Source: a virus
Length of the DNA: 64,000 nucleotides
Virus record (IMG/VR): IMGVR_UViG_3300044825_002173
Coordinates: 1-64,000 of that record
Direction: 5' to 3' (one strand)
The position numbers and the translations under genes were made by a program. The notes below the pieces were generated by a model. It was given only the letters and a program-made list of their open reading frames with translations, ran no database searches and was not told where the DNA came from. Below are positions 31,105 through 39,982 of the stretch, in pieces; the stretch's first letter is position 1, and the number at the start of each line of letters is the position of its first letter.

Positions 31105-31121
31105 GGTATTCAAAACCTTGT
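31101..31121. promoter_or_regulatory. Operator-like inverted repeat overlapping the gp55 -35 box
   Basis: ACAAGGT (31101-31107) and ACCTTGT (31115-31121) are perfect inverted repeats separated by 7 bases. The half site nearest gp55 includes most of the -35 hexamer. A repressor bound here would block polymerase. The length also permits a short RNA hairpin, but no T-run follows. Confidence 0.55.
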
Positions 31122-31154
31122 ACAATTACCTTTGTCGAGGTTGAAAAGATTGAT

Positions 31155-31547
31155 TTAGCTATTTTTATAAAGCTTTTCTAATATCTCCTTAGCATCATTA
31201 ACATTAGCAAGATATCCCATTCTACGATTAATTTTAGAATGATTATTCCTATCTTTTACAGATTGACGAACATAAGATTGATACATCATAATTATTTCTA
31301 TATCAGAAGATTCAGAGAGAGTTAATACATCATCAAGATTAATAATAAACATATCTTCTGTTGTTGTTTTTAACCATGGTTCTATTTTATATCCAACTGT
31401 TCCAGATCTACTTTTTATTTCATTAATAATAATTGGGTTTGTAATAATTAATAAGGTTTTATCTTCTTCTTCAGAAGCTGCTACTTTGGCAAAGATTTCT
31501 TCACCTGTTTTAAGTTTTAAAGTTGCATAAAAATCATCTTCTATCAT
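31155..31547 (-). CDS. Conserved protein downstream of uvsW (130 aa)
   Basis: 130 residues. The first half (FYATLKLKTGEEIFAKVAAS, then a repeat of short beta strands) has a small-barrel look; the second half is helical and basic (MMYQSYVRQSVKDRNNHSKI). I recognise it as a regular cyanomyovirus neighbour of uvsW with no known function. Its start overlaps the uvsW stop by 14 bases, so it is cotranscribed. It is the last gene before the 107-base control region of gp55. Confidence 0.75.
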   Translation of the reverse strand: MIEDDFYATLKLKTGEEIFAKVAASEEEDKTLLIITNPIIINEIKSRSGTVGYKIEPWLKTTTEDMFIINLDDVLTLSESSDIEIIMMYQSYVRQSVKDRNNHSKINRRMGYLANVNDAKEILEKLYKNS

Positions 31548-33009
31548 TTTTCTTAAGTTGTATGGTGATTATTTCATAATTAAACTTTTCTTCGTTATAA
31601 ATTTTAATTCTTTCTATCAAATGATTTAAAGTATAATTTTTTCTTGAATTATAAGTACAATCATCAGAAATATCATATAAGACTGCTTTTGTTTTGTTGT
31701 TACCTTTTCTTAGAACTCTTCCAATTGATTGTAAATTACGAATTCTAGACTTTGAAGGTGATGCAAAAATAACGTTATGTAAATTTTTAATGTTAATTCC
31801 TGTGCTAAATGTGCCGTATGATGCAACAATAATTGCATTGTTTTCTCTTTCTGCAATTTCTCTAACTAATTCTCTTTCCTCAGTATCAACTCCACCATGA
31901 ATAAAAAATACTTTGCGATCACCTCGCTTAGTATTATTTATCTTTTCATATAAAACTGCTCCATGTGCTTCTACTCGTGAAAATAAAACAAGAGTATTTC
32001 CTTTTAAAGAAAGCGAAAGATTTGTAATAAACTTATTTCTTTGTTCATGTTGAATTAAATATTGAATTTCATCTTCATAAGTTTCAAACTTTTGTTGAGG
32101 ATGTTTAAGAACAAGACAACGAATATCTAACTGAGAAATATGTCCTTGTTCCATCAGTTCATAAGTTCTGGTAACTTTATATGATGGACCAAACAATCCT
32201 TCTAAAACCCATTTATGAGTTTGAGTTCCATCAAGAGTTCCAGTAAATCCAAAACGATATTTTGCATGATGAAGTTTAGTCATAATGTCAATAAGTGACT
32301 TACTCTTAAATAAATGAGCTTCATCTCCTATAACTACTCCATAGTTTTCAAAGAATGAACGTTCTAACTTATAGACAGATTGCCAAGTTGTAATTGTTAC
32401 CGAATGTTCGTTTGTTTTTTCTCTGCCAGAATAAATTTTATGACAATATGACTCAGCATCCCAACCATAATCTTGGAAATCCTTGTACATCTGCTCTACC
32501 AAAGATGTCGTTGGAACAACTAAGAGAATTTTTTCTCCTTTATCTACATAATACCTTACAAGGGAATAAATCATTAAGGATTTACCTGAGGCTGTGGGTG
32601 ATATCAATAATTTTCTATTATGTCGTAGAGCATCGTATACTCCCTCTACTTGATACTCTCGTGGAGAATGAGCACAAATAGAAGACATATAATCTTTAAC
32701 ACCCTCATAAGAAATACCTTGATTTACTTCAAAAGGTAATCCATAGAATTTATTTTCTTTAAACTCATATGTATAGTTATGTAGAGTTAGTTTGTCAATG
32801 ACTTTAGCCAACAAACCAGTGTAAATTTCTCCCGTGTGAGTACTTAAAAGTCTGATTTTTCCGTCCCAATGTCTACTTCTATATTGAGACATGAATTTTG
32901 CAGACTCAACTTCAAATGTAAAGTATGGTTGAAGTTCGTAAAGAATATGTGGTTCGCAATGAAGTTTTAAAAAAACTTCATTTTTCTTTTCAATAATTAC
33001 GTCACTCAT
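31534..33009 (-). CDS. uvsW: UvsW helicase
   Basis: 491 residues (T4 UvsW has 502). This superfamily 2 helicase unwinds R-loops and branched DNA, ending origin-dependent initiation in T4. Walker A lies in SPTASGKS (137-144), the DEAH box at 229-232, motif III in FGFTGTLDG, and motif VI in QSIGRVLRKG. A 12-bp palindrome and an AATAAATA element are upstream, in keeping with late expression of uvsW in T4. Its stop overlaps the 130-residue gene. Confidence 0.96.
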   Translation of the reverse strand: MSDVIIEKKNEVFLKLHCEPHILYELQPYFTFEVESAKFMSQYRSRHWDGKIRLLSTHTGEIYTGLLAKVIDKLTLHNYTYEFKENKFYGLPFEVNQGISYEGVKDYMSSICAHSPREYQVEGVYDALRHNRKLLISPTASGKSLMIYSLVRYYVDKGEKILLVVPTTSLVEQMYKDFQDYGWDAESYCHKIYSGREKTNEHSVTITTWQSVYKLERSFFENYGVVIGDEAHLFKSKSLIDIMTKLHHAKYRFGFTGTLDGTQTHKWVLEGLFGPSYKVTRTYELMEQGHISQLDIRCLVLKHPQQKFETYEDEIQYLIQHEQRNKFITNLSLSLKGNTLVLFSRVEAHGAVLYEKINNTKRGDRKVFFIHGGVDTEERELVREIAERENNAIIVASYGTFSTGINIKNLHNVIFASPSKSRIRNLQSIGRVLRKGNNKTKAVLYDISDDCTYNSRKNYTLNHLIERIKIYNEEKFNYEIITIQLKKNDRR

Positions 33010-33029
33010 ATCATTAATGATGCTATGAG

Positions 33030-33037
33030 TATTTATT
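33030..33037 (-). promoter_or_regulatory. Late promoter-like AATAAATA for uvsW
   Basis: One mismatch to TATAAATA, 21 bases upstream of uvsW and touching the uvsY stop codon. T4 uvsW is late, which supports the call. Confidence 0.45.
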
Positions 33038-33474
33038 TACCCCAGACCAGCATTAAAACGCATAAATTCTATGGAGTTTTTAATTTGATAGGTTCTATTT
33101 TGAATCATTTTCAAAATACTTTCAATATACACTAACATTGTATCGTAGTAATCAATCTTTAAACATACTGTAGAAAGTTTTTCATCTGCATCAAGATACT
33201 TTTGCATTGTATCTTTGTCGCGGATTTTTTTAGGAAAAGGATTTTCTACATATACATCAGGATCTGCTTTTCCAGAATAATATTCATAACGTTCGTGTCG
33301 AATATTTCTTTTTTGCTGCTCTGCTTTTTTCCTGAGTAGAAAAATTGTATTATAAAGATCAAAATATTTTGCATGAAGTATTGGGATATTCAAAGATTCT
33401 GTATGAAGATTATCTATATCTATCTTTGAATCTTGCTCCCACATTTTTTGTATAGAATCAAGATCTAAAGTCAT
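33037..33474 (-). CDS. uvsY: UvsY recombination mediator
   Basis: 145 residues (T4 UvsY has 137). It binds single-stranded DNA, displaces gp32 and loads UvsX. The typical features are the start MTLDLDSIQKMWEQDSKID, NIPILHAKYFDLYN, then the basic KKAEQQKRNIRHERYEYYSG and the C-terminal NRTYQIKNSIEFMRFNAG. The start overlaps the stop of the structural protein upstream by 4 bases, so a recombination gene lies in a late structural transcript, as is usual in cyanomyoviruses. Confidence 0.93.
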   Translation of the reverse strand: MTLDLDSIQKMWEQDSKIDIDNLHTESLNIPILHAKYFDLYNTIFLLRKKAEQQKRNIRHERYEYYSGKADPDVYVENPFPKKIRDKDTMQKYLDADEKLSTVCLKIDYYDTMLVYIESILKMIQNRTYQIKNSIEFMRFNAGLG

Positions 33475-34019
33475 AAAGGATTTCCGCCAAGATCAACTAT
33501 ATTGTAAATAGTATACTTGAAACTAACATCTGCTGTAAAGTATTGTATATCTGTATTTGTGGCATCAAAGATTAAAGTTGACAATGAATATGGAAATAAA
33601 TCTTTAAAAACAATTTGAAAATTTGGTATCTGACTACTAGTTAAAACTTGTAAAGTTCCATCAGAATATATGTTTTGTCTATCTTTTGGATAATTTGCTT
33701 GAATTTGTCCAGATTTTTCTAAATCCTCAAATTGACTTAACCTTTCTGGAAATCCAAGACCCCGAATCCAATTTTGAATTTGCATGTAATTTTCAAGATT
33801 TTCATCTACCAAAAATCTTAAATTTAAATCACCAAATTCTATAATGTCACCTGGAGTTGGCAACATTTTAGTATAAGATGGTTGTGTAGCTACTCCAAGA
33901 TTTAAATCAGGAATATTAGCTTCATTACAAAAAAAACCAACCTTTGGAGTTCTTGTAAGAGTAAATTTAAATCCTGTTGGTGATAAAAAATTTCTATTCT
34001 CTATTTGTCCTACTGTCAT
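33471..34019 (-). CDS. Virion protein, tail-tube-like fold (182 aa)
   Basis: 182 residues. RNFLSPTGFKFTLTRTPKVG, then EANIPDLNLG, MLPTPGDIIEFGDLNLRFLV and a late VSFKYTIYNI resemble the order of elements in tail tube proteins (compare gp19 at 41703-42290), but the likeness is structural in style and weak. It may be a tube-like baseplate or tail-completion protein. A CTAAATA late element lies 11 bases upstream, just after the gp23 terminator. It overlaps uvsY by 4 bases. Confidence 0.75.
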   Translation of the reverse strand: MTVGQIENRNFLSPTGFKFTLTRTPKVGFFCNEANIPDLNLGVATQPSYTKMLPTPGDIIEFGDLNLRFLVDENLENYMQIQNWIRGLGFPERLSQFEDLEKSGQIQANYPKDRQNIYSDGTLQVLTSSQIPNFQIVFKDLFPYSLSTLIFDATNTDIQYFTADVSFKYTIYNIVDLGGNPL

Positions 34020-34030
34020 CTTTTTTTAAA

Positions 34031-34037
34031 TATTTAG
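34031..34037 (-). promoter_or_regulatory. Late promoter element CTAAATA
   Basis: CTAAATA on the minus strand just after the gp23 terminator T-run, upstream of the 182-residue structural gene and uvsY. Confidence 0.5.
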
Positions 34038-34067
34038 ATAAAAAAAGAGGACCCCGAAGGATCCTCT
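34038..34067 (-). terminator. Rho-independent terminator after gp23
   Basis: On the minus strand AGAGGA and TCCTCT with an inner CC/GG pair around a TTCG-type loop (34046-34067), then TTTTTT running into a CTAAATA element. Confidence 0.85.
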
Positions 34068-34088
34068 GTATTTCTTATGTGAAATAGA

Positions 34089-35522
34089 TTACATAAGATT
34101 TTTCACCGCAACTCTTCTGTAGTAACGGTTAGAGTTGACTTGGAGACGACCAAGACCCTGATCAAGACCCTCAGCGAATGGGTTAGCAACAAGACCATAG
34201 CGGGTCTTAAAGCCAATCTTGGGTTGGAAGCTGTTCTCACCAACGGCACGTACCATTTGGAGAGGAACATAAGGACAATAGAAGAGTCCAGCGTCATAAG
34301 GTGATGAACCCTTATAACCTACAACATAATACTGATTGCCAGGAGATGCATTACCTGAAGTGAGGTTAGCAGCATATGGGTCAATGTAGACACGGAATTT
34401 GCCCATGAGAGTACCAGCAAAGGTGTTGCCGGTGTCGTCTACGTTGAGGTTTGCGTTGAGTGCAGGGGTGTAGTCGAGAACACCAGCCATGGTCAGTGCT
34501 GAAGCAACGTCAGCAGAGCACATGATGATGTTACCCTTTCCTCTACGAGTTCTCTGAGCGATAGCGTTAGCATCACGCTCAATTTGGAACAGAAGACCCT
34601 TGAACTTCTCAACAGACCAACGACCATTGGAGTCGATGTCTAGGTCAAAGATACCAGCAGTTGCAACGTTCTGAACAGCACCTTGCTCAGCAACTTTATA
34701 GATGGTACGAATAACTTCGCGGTTGATCTCAGCAAGAATCTCAGTTGAGAGAATGTTTGCGAGTTCCGCTTCAGCATTCAGTCCATGAATTGCCTTGAGG
34801 TCCTGAGCGAGTTCGAGTGAATACTCAGCTTTCAGAGCGCGTGACTTTGCAGTAACAGTGACTTTCTCGATTGAGAATGCCATCTGGTTGAACTGGTCAC
34901 CATTTACGCCATCGCCAAGTGCTTCTGCATCACCAGTTGGCATACCTTGACCAACGTTATAAGCAGTTTGACTGCCAGCACCACCGACTGGGTTGAGGAC
35001 TGATGGATTAGAACCTGTTTGTGCAGTCGTACCAATACCAGCAGCAGTGCTACCGAATCCAACAACATCAAATGCTGAGTTTTGACCAGAATATGCAGTA
35101 TCTACTTCGTTGTAGAATGTTTCTGCTCCACTCTGATTGGTGTAGCGAGAACGCATTGCAAAGATGAGTCCTGTTGGACCACTCATTGGTTGAACGCCTG
35201 CGAGGTCATAAGCGACCAGGTTAGGCATTGAACGACGAATGAGTGAAATTAGAACGGGGTCAAAACCTGCGGTAGGACCACCAGCAGCAGCACTACCACC
35301 AAATCCTCCACCAAATCCAGCAGCATTGCCACTGTTTGTTGGTGATTCCATCAGGTTAGTAATACCACCTGAATTAAATGCTGACTCTTCTCTTAAGAAT
35401 TTTTCTTGGTTTTCGAGCAGGACAGCGGTTACAGCTCTACGATGAGAATCTTTGATTGGATCAAGACCCTGATAGTCGAGAAGAGGTGCCCACTTTTCCT
35501 GCAGATGCTCGGAATGAAACAT
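34089..35522 (-). CDS. gp23: Major capsid protein gp23
   Basis: 477 residues (T4 gp23 has 521). It builds the icosahedral head. The start MFHSEHLQEKWAPLLDYQGL and the later segments SLIRRSMPNLVAYDLAGVQP, MSGPTGLIFAMRSRY, GRWSVEKFKGLLFQIERDAN and PYVPLQMVRAVGENSF are diagnostic. The pre-sequence before about residue 65 should be removed by gp21; LMES at about 57-60 fits the hydrophobic-x-Glu rule. The 55-base upstream gap has no TATAAATA; a TATAAT hexamer occurs at 35566-35571 and AAAGG precedes the ATG. A strong terminator follows. Confidence 0.97.
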   Translation of the reverse strand: MFHSEHLQEKWAPLLDYQGLDPIKDSHRRAVTAVLLENQEKFLREESAFNSGGITNLMESPTNSGNAAGFGGGFGGSAAAGGPTAGFDPVLISLIRRSMPNLVAYDLAGVQPMSGPTGLIFAMRSRYTNQSGAETFYNEVDTAYSGQNSAFDVVGFGSTAAGIGTTAQTGSNPSVLNPVGGAGSQTAYNVGQGMPTGDAEALGDGVNGDQFNQMAFSIEKVTVTAKSRALKAEYSLELAQDLKAIHGLNAEAELANILSTEILAEINREVIRTIYKVAEQGAVQNVATAGIFDLDIDSNGRWSVEKFKGLLFQIERDANAIAQRTRRGKGNIIMCSADVASALTMAGVLDYTPALNANLNVDDTGNTFAGTLMGKFRVYIDPYAANLTSGNASPGNQYYVVGYKGSSPYDAGLFYCPYVPLQMVRAVGENSFQPKIGFKTRYGLVANPFAEGLDQGLGRLQVNSNRYYRRVAVKNLM

Positions 35523-35577
35523 TTGCGTTTTACCTTTTTACTAAGTGTTTGTTTTTTGCGTTTGAATTATATTAAAT

Positions 35578-36744
35578 TCAATTTTTTCTAAATCCTGAAA
35601 GTGTTCTCAGGTAAGCAGCCATTGCATCAGAAACTGGTTCTTGAACTGCTTCAGTGCTTTCCGAAAGAGTTTCAGTTTTAGCTGAAGGAGAAACTACTCT
35701 TGAAGGAAAATATGATTCCTTCAAAGTCTCCAGTTTTTCACGATATTCTGTTTCACTTTCAAACTCAACACTTTCGGCAAGTGAAGCGAGCTTGTCTTTC
35801 TGAGTGTCTGCAAGACCATCAGCGACCTGTTCAAAGATTCCATCAGCAACCGACTCTGCGAGACGCTTGTTTAGGGAAACATTCTTTTCGATTTGCTCGT
35901 TGAGTTTTGTCTCCATTTCATCAAGTTTTTCTACCATGCTCTCAAGCACATCATATTTATCTTCAGGGATTGATACATAATGTTCTTCAAAAAGACCTTT
36001 CATTCCTTGGAGGAATGATTCGGTCATTTCGGTCTTAAGACCTTGCTCAATGACGAGTGCATTTTCTTGCATCCACTCGTCAGCAACATACTCTAGATAA
36101 GCATCTACACGCTCGCTGAGTTCTAATTTAATTTCTTCAACTTCCTCAGCAAGAGCAACTGCATATTGCTCCTCAAGTGCTTCCTGAATATCAGAAACCT
36201 TGGAGCGAAGAGCAGCTTCAAAGATAGTGCGTGCTTTTTCTTGGAACTCTTCGGAGAGTTCTTCACCTTCTAGAAGAGCATTGACATCTTCTTCAATGTC
36301 AAACTCTTCTTCCATTTTCTTTTTCTTACCACCCTCTTCTTCCTCTTCTTCTTCGCCTTCCTCTTCTTCCTCTTCTTCCTCTTCCTTATGCTTAGCTTCT
36401 ACAAGTTCTTCGTCCTCATCACTTTCTTCATCGATTAAATCTTCATCATCCAGTTCTTCTTCTTCTTTCATACCCTTCATTGCTTCCGCAGACTTAGCTC
36501 CCTTATTTACAACATCTTTAACTTGCTTAAGAGTTGCTCCTGGGGTTTTAAGTTTTGCTGAGTCATCATCTGGACGATAGTTGGAAGGATCTGGACCACC
36601 AAGATCTTCCCAACCTGCGGTTTGACCATCAGGAATACCTGTAGTTAGTTTTGGCATCGCATCCGCTGCTTTAGCATTAGCATTAACAGCGGTTCTGGAT
36701 TGCTTAGTGCCTACTTCCATTTCTTGTAAATCTCCACGAGACAT
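35578..36744 (-). CDS. gp22: Prohead core scaffold gp22
   Basis: 388 residues, larger than T4 gp22 (269). It forms the assembly core and is degraded by gp21 during maturation. An extremely acidic block (about 94-150, long Glu runs) is followed by coiled-coil-like helices (FQEKARTIFEAALRSKVSDI, MVEKLDEMETKLNEQIEKNV) and the typical end VSDAMAAYLRTLSGFRKN. A late promoter TATAAATA is 39 bases upstream and GGAGAG precedes the ATG. The added Glu tract probably accounts for the length. Confidence 0.95.
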   Translation of the reverse strand: MSRGDLQEMEVGTKQSRTAVNANAKAADAMPKLTTGIPDGQTAGWEDLGGPDPSNYRPDDDSAKLKTPGATLKQVKDVVNKGAKSAEAMKGMKEEEELDDEDLIDEESDEDEELVEAKHKEEEEEEEEEGEEEEEEEGGKKKKMEEEFDIEEDVNALLEGEELSEEFQEKARTIFEAALRSKVSDIQEALEEQYAVALAEEVEEIKLELSERVDAYLEYVADEWMQENALVIEQGLKTEMTESFLQGMKGLFEEHYVSIPEDKYDVLESMVEKLDEMETKLNEQIEKNVSLNKRLAESVADGIFEQVADGLADTQKDKLASLAESVEFESETEYREKLETLKESYFPSRVVSPSAKTETLSESTEAVQEPVSDAMAAYLRTLSGFRKN

Positions 36745-36782
36745 TTGAACTCTCCGTTTAACCTTTAGTTATAAACTATATT

Positions 36783-36790
36783 TATTTATA
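36783..36790 (-). promoter_or_regulatory. T4-type late promoter TATAAATA
   Basis: Exact TATAAATA 39 bases upstream of gp22, in the 56-base gap between gp21 and gp22. Confidence 0.7.
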
Positions 36791-36800
36791 ATTTAATAAA

Positions 36801-37451
36801 TTACAATGAGTTTAAAAACTCATTAAAAAGTGATAATTTATATTCCTCAAGAATTCTTTGATCAACTAAGTTATTTATTTTAATTTTTGTATTCTCTGCT
36901 ACTCTTTCTTTTAGAATTCCACCATCCCAACACCACTCTTTACCTTCCATAATTCCTTGAACAAAAGCATCAGGTGCTGAGGGGTCTGCAACAATGTCAG
37001 CAGCAGTTGCAAGCATAAAATCTTCGCCAACTTCTTTATATCCTTTATTATTTTCTCTTAGTGAACCAATACCACGAGAAGAAACGCCAAGACAAACACC
37101 TTCTTTAAGAAGTGATTCTGCAATCTTACCCATTGGAGTGGAAAGAATCTGTGCCTTACCAATAAAATTGTTTCCTTCTTGTGTAAGAGAAACAATCTTA
37201 TGTGATACTCTGTCAAGATTTACAGTAGGGCCATCAGGATGTCCTAGTTCTCCAAGAGCACGACCCTTATCTACATACTGCTCAGTATATCTTTTTACTT
37301 CACGCTCCATAATGGACATAGGATACATACGTCCATTACGATTGACGCATTCTGCCTGTAAAAAAGGACCCTGAATGTAGAGTTTTTGGTTAGTACCTTT
37401 TCCTTCAGTAATAACTTCTACCTTTTCGATTTCTTCTGTGATGAGTTTCAT
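36801..37451 (-). CDS. gp21: Prohead protease gp21
   Basis: 216 residues (T4 gp21 has 212). This serine protease cuts head proteins after (hydrophobic)-x-Glu during maturation. The catalytic His is in ELGHPDGP (H71) and the Ser in GVSSRG (122-127), with the following conserved DPSAPDAFVQGI. Its likely substrates in this window are gp22, gp23 and the proteins with capsid-targeting N-termini. The start codon touches the stop of the 185-residue gene. Confidence 0.95.
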   Translation of the reverse strand: MKLITEEIEKVEVITEGKGTNQKLYIQGPFLQAECVNRNGRMYPMSIMEREVKRYTEQYVDKGRALGELGHPDGPTVNLDRVSHKIVSLTQEGNNFIGKAQILSTPMGKIAESLLKEGVCLGVSSRGIGSLRENNKGYKEVGEDFMLATAADIVADPSAPDAFVQGIMEGKEWCWDGGILKERVAENTKIKINNLVDQRILEEYKLSLFNEFLNSL

Positions 37452-38008
37452 TATGCTTGACCTGTGATTTGTACTTGTTGGTAATAAAGAGTTCCTGAAC
37501 CTGCTCCATAAGCAGAAACTTTATTTGAAATTGATATTGTTGCATCTAAAGGTGCAAATGCAGTTACAATTCCACTTGAATTATTAGCAACGGTCATTCT
37601 AGTTTGATAATATCCATTTACTCCTGCAGAAGTATCAACCGATAATACTTCTTTATGAGTAAAATCGTAATAAGATTGACCACTTGCACTTAATGTTACA
37701 TAATCACCAACACCAAATGGAACTTGAGTACCTTCTGGGACAGTAACAATTGTTGTTGTTCCAGTCGTCACTCCAACAACACGATTCGATGCTTTGGTAA
37801 GAGCAAGTGTTGCAGTTCCACCTGAAGGAATATAATAATCAGTATTTGTAGCAGAAGGAGTTCCTACTCCAATTTTGACATATGCACCTGCACCTTCAGC
37901 AACAACTCTCAGAACACTTGATTGAACTGTAAAAGAGTTTGCCGATGTTGTTGCAGTGCCTGCTGAAAATGTAAATGAGGAACCAACCCCAACTGGTCTA
38001 TGAGCCAT
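37451..38008 (-). CDS. Virion structural protein (185 aa)
   Basis: 185 residues, mostly beta-type and rich in Gly, Ser, Thr and Val, starting MAHRPVGVGSSFTFSAGTAT. The middle has a repeat-like stretch VGVTTGTTTIVTVPEGTQVP. There is no enzyme motif. I recognise the family as a cyanomyovirus structural protein next to gp21, with no assigned location. An AATAAATA late-like element is 24 bases upstream and the stop codon touches the gp21 start. Confidence 0.8.
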   Translation of the reverse strand: MAHRPVGVGSSFTFSAGTATTSANSFTVQSSVLRVVAEGAGAYVKIGVGTPSATNTDYYIPSGGTATLALTKASNRVVGVTTGTTTIVTVPEGTQVPFGVGDYVTLSASGQSYYDFTHKEVLSVDTSAGVNGYYQTRMTVANNSSGIVTAFAPLDATISISNKVSAYGAGSGTLYYQQVQITGQA

Positions 38009-38031
38009 TATTTTAAATATACACTTTTAGT

Positions 38032-38039
38032 TATTTATT
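38032..38039 (-). promoter_or_regulatory. Late promoter-like AATAAATA
   Basis: One mismatch to TATAAATA, 24 bases upstream of the 185-residue gene, followed by ACTAAAAG as at the promoter 27386-27393. Confidence 0.5.
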
Positions 38040-38041
38040 AT

Positions 38042-39472
38042 TTAATAAATCTCTCTCCACTGAAGAGCAGCAGCAACGTTAGCAGTAGCATTACCTGTAG
38101 TAGTAATGGTTCTTACAGCAAGCACATAAATTTCAGAGTTTGATGAATCAATATTTTGAACAATGATATTTTTCTTTGCAGCACTTAATGCTCCAGAAGC
38201 AACTGGTGAAAGTGAGTTTTGTGATGCGCCAGAAGGAACATAGCCCGATGCAAATTCATCACCATCACTATAAGTTGTAGCATCCACACAATATTCAACT
38301 CCACTATTGGCAGAGGCAGAAGTCCAAGTTAAAGTTCCAGCATTGCTCAAATAAGCAGAACTTGGAAGTTTCACGACCCTATAAATGATACTATTTGTTT
38401 CACAATGTATTGAAAGGTTATTTAACCTTACTGATATTCTATTTGGATATCCTTGGAACGTATTTTTGAGACGAATTGCGATCAATGGAAGTTCAGTTCC
38501 TGCTGGTGTTGGAGTTGTTCTTGATGTGGTCATTGTAACAGCAAAGTCAATACCACTTTCTACATATCCACCTTCCGACATTACAGAAGAACAGATTTGA
38601 TCAAAAGATGCTCCAATACCAACACCAGTGTTTCTAATTTCACAACGAACTGGTAAATTTGGATTGGCAATATAAACAGTTGCTAGATTGTTAGAGTGGT
38701 AAAATTCGTGTGCTGTGATAAGTTGTCCATTATGAGCAAAACCACAACGAACTCTACCAACACCTAACCACTGGAAATCTATAAACGCAAGTTGAGTTTT
38801 TGTGACATCTAAATCAAATCCAGATGTTCCTGTACCATCACACTTGTCTCTGTTCCATTGTGATTGTGGAATTCTGGTTTCTGTTGCAATTCCACTTGTA
38901 AAAGATCTAATTACCCAGTTGAGAGTTCCAATATCAGGGTTTACCCCATCTGAGGTATTAATTCCAACTTGCTCAAGATAGATTCCATCTCTATCATCAA
39001 AATATCCCGTTCTTTTCGTTGCGTTTTGTTGAGGGGCATAAAAGTTAAAAGAACTAAAAATTAATTGCCCTTTTCCTGGTTGATAATGATGATAAAATTT
39101 TGTTTGGTGAATACAAGACGCTGTAGATCCAATCCCAGTTTGTAATCTTGCTGCTGCCTGGTTTTGGAAGAACGTTACCGTTGAACCTGCCCCAGAAACA
39201 CTATCTAAAAAGTTTGGGTCAATAGCATAAACGTGCTTATAGTCACCAAGAGTAAATAATTCAGAAACTCTTGCTCTACCAAATGCATCAACAGCATTTG
39301 TATCTGGATTGATAGTTATAAGAGTTTCAGAAGAAATTCCAACCGTTCCCGTAACTGGAAATGGATTTTGTGGACTAATTATTCGACCATCGCTTGATGC
39401 AACACCTACAACTTCAAATAGAGATCTTTCCTGATTAAGATAATCTTGAGTTGTTATATTCCACTGAGCCAT
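38042..39472 (-). CDS. Virion structural protein (476 aa)
   Basis: 476 residues. The N-terminus MAQWNITTQDYLNQERSLFE is followed by NPFPVTGTVGISSETLITIN and DAFGRARVSELFTLGDYKHV, then long beta-rich regions to the end. I recognise it as a common cyanomyovirus structural protein. The order near the prohead genes suggests a head or head-surface protein such as a decoration or head fibre; this is inference. Its ATG lies 3 bases after the stop of the 106-residue capsid-targeted gene. Confidence 0.85.
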   Translation of the reverse strand: MAQWNITTQDYLNQERSLFEVVGVASSDGRIISPQNPFPVTGTVGISSETLITINPDTNAVDAFGRARVSELFTLGDYKHVYAIDPNFLDSVSGAGSTVTFFQNQAAARLQTGIGSTASCIHQTKFYHHYQPGKGQLIFSSFNFYAPQQNATKRTGYFDDRDGIYLEQVGINTSDGVNPDIGTLNWVIRSFTSGIATETRIPQSQWNRDKCDGTGTSGFDLDVTKTQLAFIDFQWLGVGRVRCGFAHNGQLITAHEFYHSNNLATVYIANPNLPVRCEIRNTGVGIGASFDQICSSVMSEGGYVESGIDFAVTMTTSRTTPTPAGTELPLIAIRLKNTFQGYPNRISVRLNNLSIHCETNSIIYRVVKLPSSAYLSNAGTLTWTSASANSGVEYCVDATTYSDGDEFASGYVPSGASQNSLSPVASGALSAAKKNIIVQNIDSSNSEIYVLAVRTITTTGNATANVAAALQWREIY

Positions 39473-39475
39473 TTA

Positions 39476-39796
39476 TCAATCAATCCATTCTAATTTTGAT
39501 GGGTGGTATCTTTGTGCGTTTTTGATGTTTAAATTTTTTTCCATTACAGGATAAATTTGATGAACAACTGCTCCTGGATAGTCTAGTTGTAATTGCTCAC
39601 CAAGTTCTCTAGTAGAAGGAATGCCAGTTTTAGTGACTAACTCCAAACGATATAAACTACCTTGCCACATTACATCGGCAACATATTCTTCACCAACTTG
39701 CTGTGGTTGTTCTGGTTCTGAGTTGATATAAAGATTTCCTGTGAAATCGCCAGCAATATTAACTGATTCTGAGATAAATTGCTTGAAGGATTTCAT
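39476..39796 (-). CDS. Capsid-targeted small protein with a DUF-like domain (106 aa)
   Basis: 106 residues beginning MKSFKQFISESVNIAGDF, a match to the T4 internal-protein targeting peptide. The domain at about 38-85 (VADVMWQGSLYRLELVTKTG, ELGEQLQLDYPGAVVHQIYP) is repeated in the mosaic protein at 46851-48758 (GVTLNWRGKYYSLKMFFP, EINDELQKVYPGSIVVYHSV). The gene lies 1 base after the gp67-like core protein and belongs to the prohead cluster. I infer that it is packaged; the function of the domain is unknown. Confidence 0.75.
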   Translation of the reverse strand: MKSFKQFISESVNIAGDFTGNLYINSEPEQPQQVGEEYVADVMWQGSLYRLELVTKTGIPSTRELGEQLQLDYPGAVVHQIYPVMEKNLNIKNAQRYHPSKLEWID

Positions 39797-39797
39797 A

Positions 39798-39959
39798 TCA
39801 TTCCTCTTCTTGGTCGTCTTGTCCGAACATACTCATCGCTACCACTGGACGAAACGTATCAATTTTTTCTGCAGATTTCGCAAAAATAAGTTCTTTAATT
39901 TTATCGCTAATTTGAGAAGGAGATTCGTCAGTAGCAATCATATCTAAAAGATCATCCAT
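39798..39959 (-). CDS. Small prohead core protein, gp67-like (53 aa)
   Basis: 53 residues: MDDLLDMIATDESPSQISDK, then IKELIFAKSAEKIDTFRPVV, ending MSMFGQDDQEEE. Compared with T4 gp67 (starts MEGLIEAIKSNDLVAARKLF and ends in a long acidic tail), the helical start, the basic/aliphatic middle and the acidic end correspond, though the acidic tail is much shorter. It lies between portal gp20 and protease gp21, the place of gp67/gp68 in T4. A TATAAATA late promoter is 24 bases upstream. Confidence 0.75.
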   Translation of the reverse strand: MDDLLDMIATDESPSQISDKIKELIFAKSAEKIDTFRPVVAMSMFGQDDQEEE

Positions 39960-39982
39960 TTTAATACCTAAGTAATTTTCTT

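Noticed and set aside
36200-36580. Plus-strand open frame with poly-Ser runs
   Set aside because: It is the antisense of the Glu-rich block of gp22.
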